Program-made: the position numbers and the translations under genes | Part shown: one piece after another, positions 5,936 to 6,037 of the stretch | How positions within the stretch are numbered: position 1 is the first letter of the stretch | How the letters are laid out: each line of letters begins with the position of its first letter | The notes under the pieces: model-generated | What the model was told of the DNA's origin: nothing | Databases searched by the model: none | Seen by the model: the letters and a program-made list of their open reading frames with translations, nothing else | Origin: Hyphomonadaceae bacterium | GTDB taxonomy: Bacteria > Pseudomonadota > Alphaproteobacteria > Caulobacterales > Aquidulcibacteraceae | Length of the DNA stretch: 6,037 nt | Direction of reading: 5' to 3' | Assembly: GCA_025458365.1 (NCBI GenBank) | Contig: JALOSP010000096.1 | Location: 1-6,037 of the forward strand

Positions 5936-6037
5936 ATGAGTGCAATCGACACGGACTATCTGATCATTGGCGCTGGAGCTGTCGGGCTGGCATTTGCCGA
6001 CACTTTGCTGGACGAGACCGATGCCCACGTCACCATC
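5936..6037 (+). CDS. FAD/NAD(P)-binding oxidoreductase, N-terminal fragment (3' end outside window)
   Basis: Only the first 34 residues are visible. They begin MSAIDTDYLIIGAGAVGLAF, a beta strand with the dinucleotide-binding motif GAGAVG (12-17), followed by the helix and second strand of a Rossmann fold (HVTI at the window end). The ATG at 5936 is supported by GAGGGG (5925-5930), 5 bases upstream. Such an N-terminus is found in FAD-dependent monooxygenases and oxidoreductases; the substrate cannot be told from this part. It follows the DUF2156 gene on the same strand after 67 bases, so they may share a transcript. The motif equals that of the minus-strand oxidoreductase at 2827-3933, but the flanking residues differ, so recent duplication is not indicated. 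Confidence 0.8.
   Translation, partial: MSAIDTDYLIIGAGAVGLAFADTLLDETDAHVTI

Overview
The window reads as ordinary chromosome of a GC-rich alphaproteobacterium. Sphingomonadales is the best guess, from the FtsK and LolA sequence style, the CGFS glutaredoxin and the mix of GTG/TTG starts with strong Shine-Dalgarno sites. This placement is inference; there is no rRNA or other marker gene. I see no phage, transposon, CRISPR or tRNA signal. Coding density is high and no gene-free gap exceeds about 200 bases.

Layout on the left, plus strand: the 3' end of ftsK (1-734), a lolA-type periplasmic lipoprotein carrier gene (880-1542), and a lipoprotein-anchored class I cytochrome c with a long Ala/Pro/Glu linker (1738-2319). 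The 735-879 gap shows no convincing promoter or terminator. A strong GNRA-loop hairpin (2359-2384) lies between the cytochrome and the convergent minus-strand genes and probably terminates both.

Layout in the centre, minus strand, read right to left: msrA (4653-3997), an FAD oxidoreductase of the L-2-hydroxyglutarate dehydrogenase-like family (3933-2827, TTG start) and the monothiol glutaredoxin grxD (2753-2421). Gaps of 63 and 73 bases separate them, so partial co-transcription is plausible. A candidate promoter just before grxD suggests that it can also be expressed alone. The three products share a redox theme: repair of oxidised methionine, flavin-dependent oxidation, and Fe-S cluster/glutathione handling.

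Layout on the right, plus strand: a gene divergent from msrA (4759-5868) encodes a soluble protein matching only the C-terminal catalytic domain of MprF-type lysyl-phosphatidylglycerol synthases (DUF2156), without the membrane part. After 67 bases comes the start of a second Rossmann-fold FAD/NAD(P)-binding protein (5936 to the window end), cut off after 34 residues.

The most interesting items are the stand-alone aminoacyl-transferase domain beside an oxidoreductase, the tethered cytochrome with its slippage-prone linker, and the palindrome overlapping the putative grxD promoter. None amounts to a clearly new system on sequence alone.
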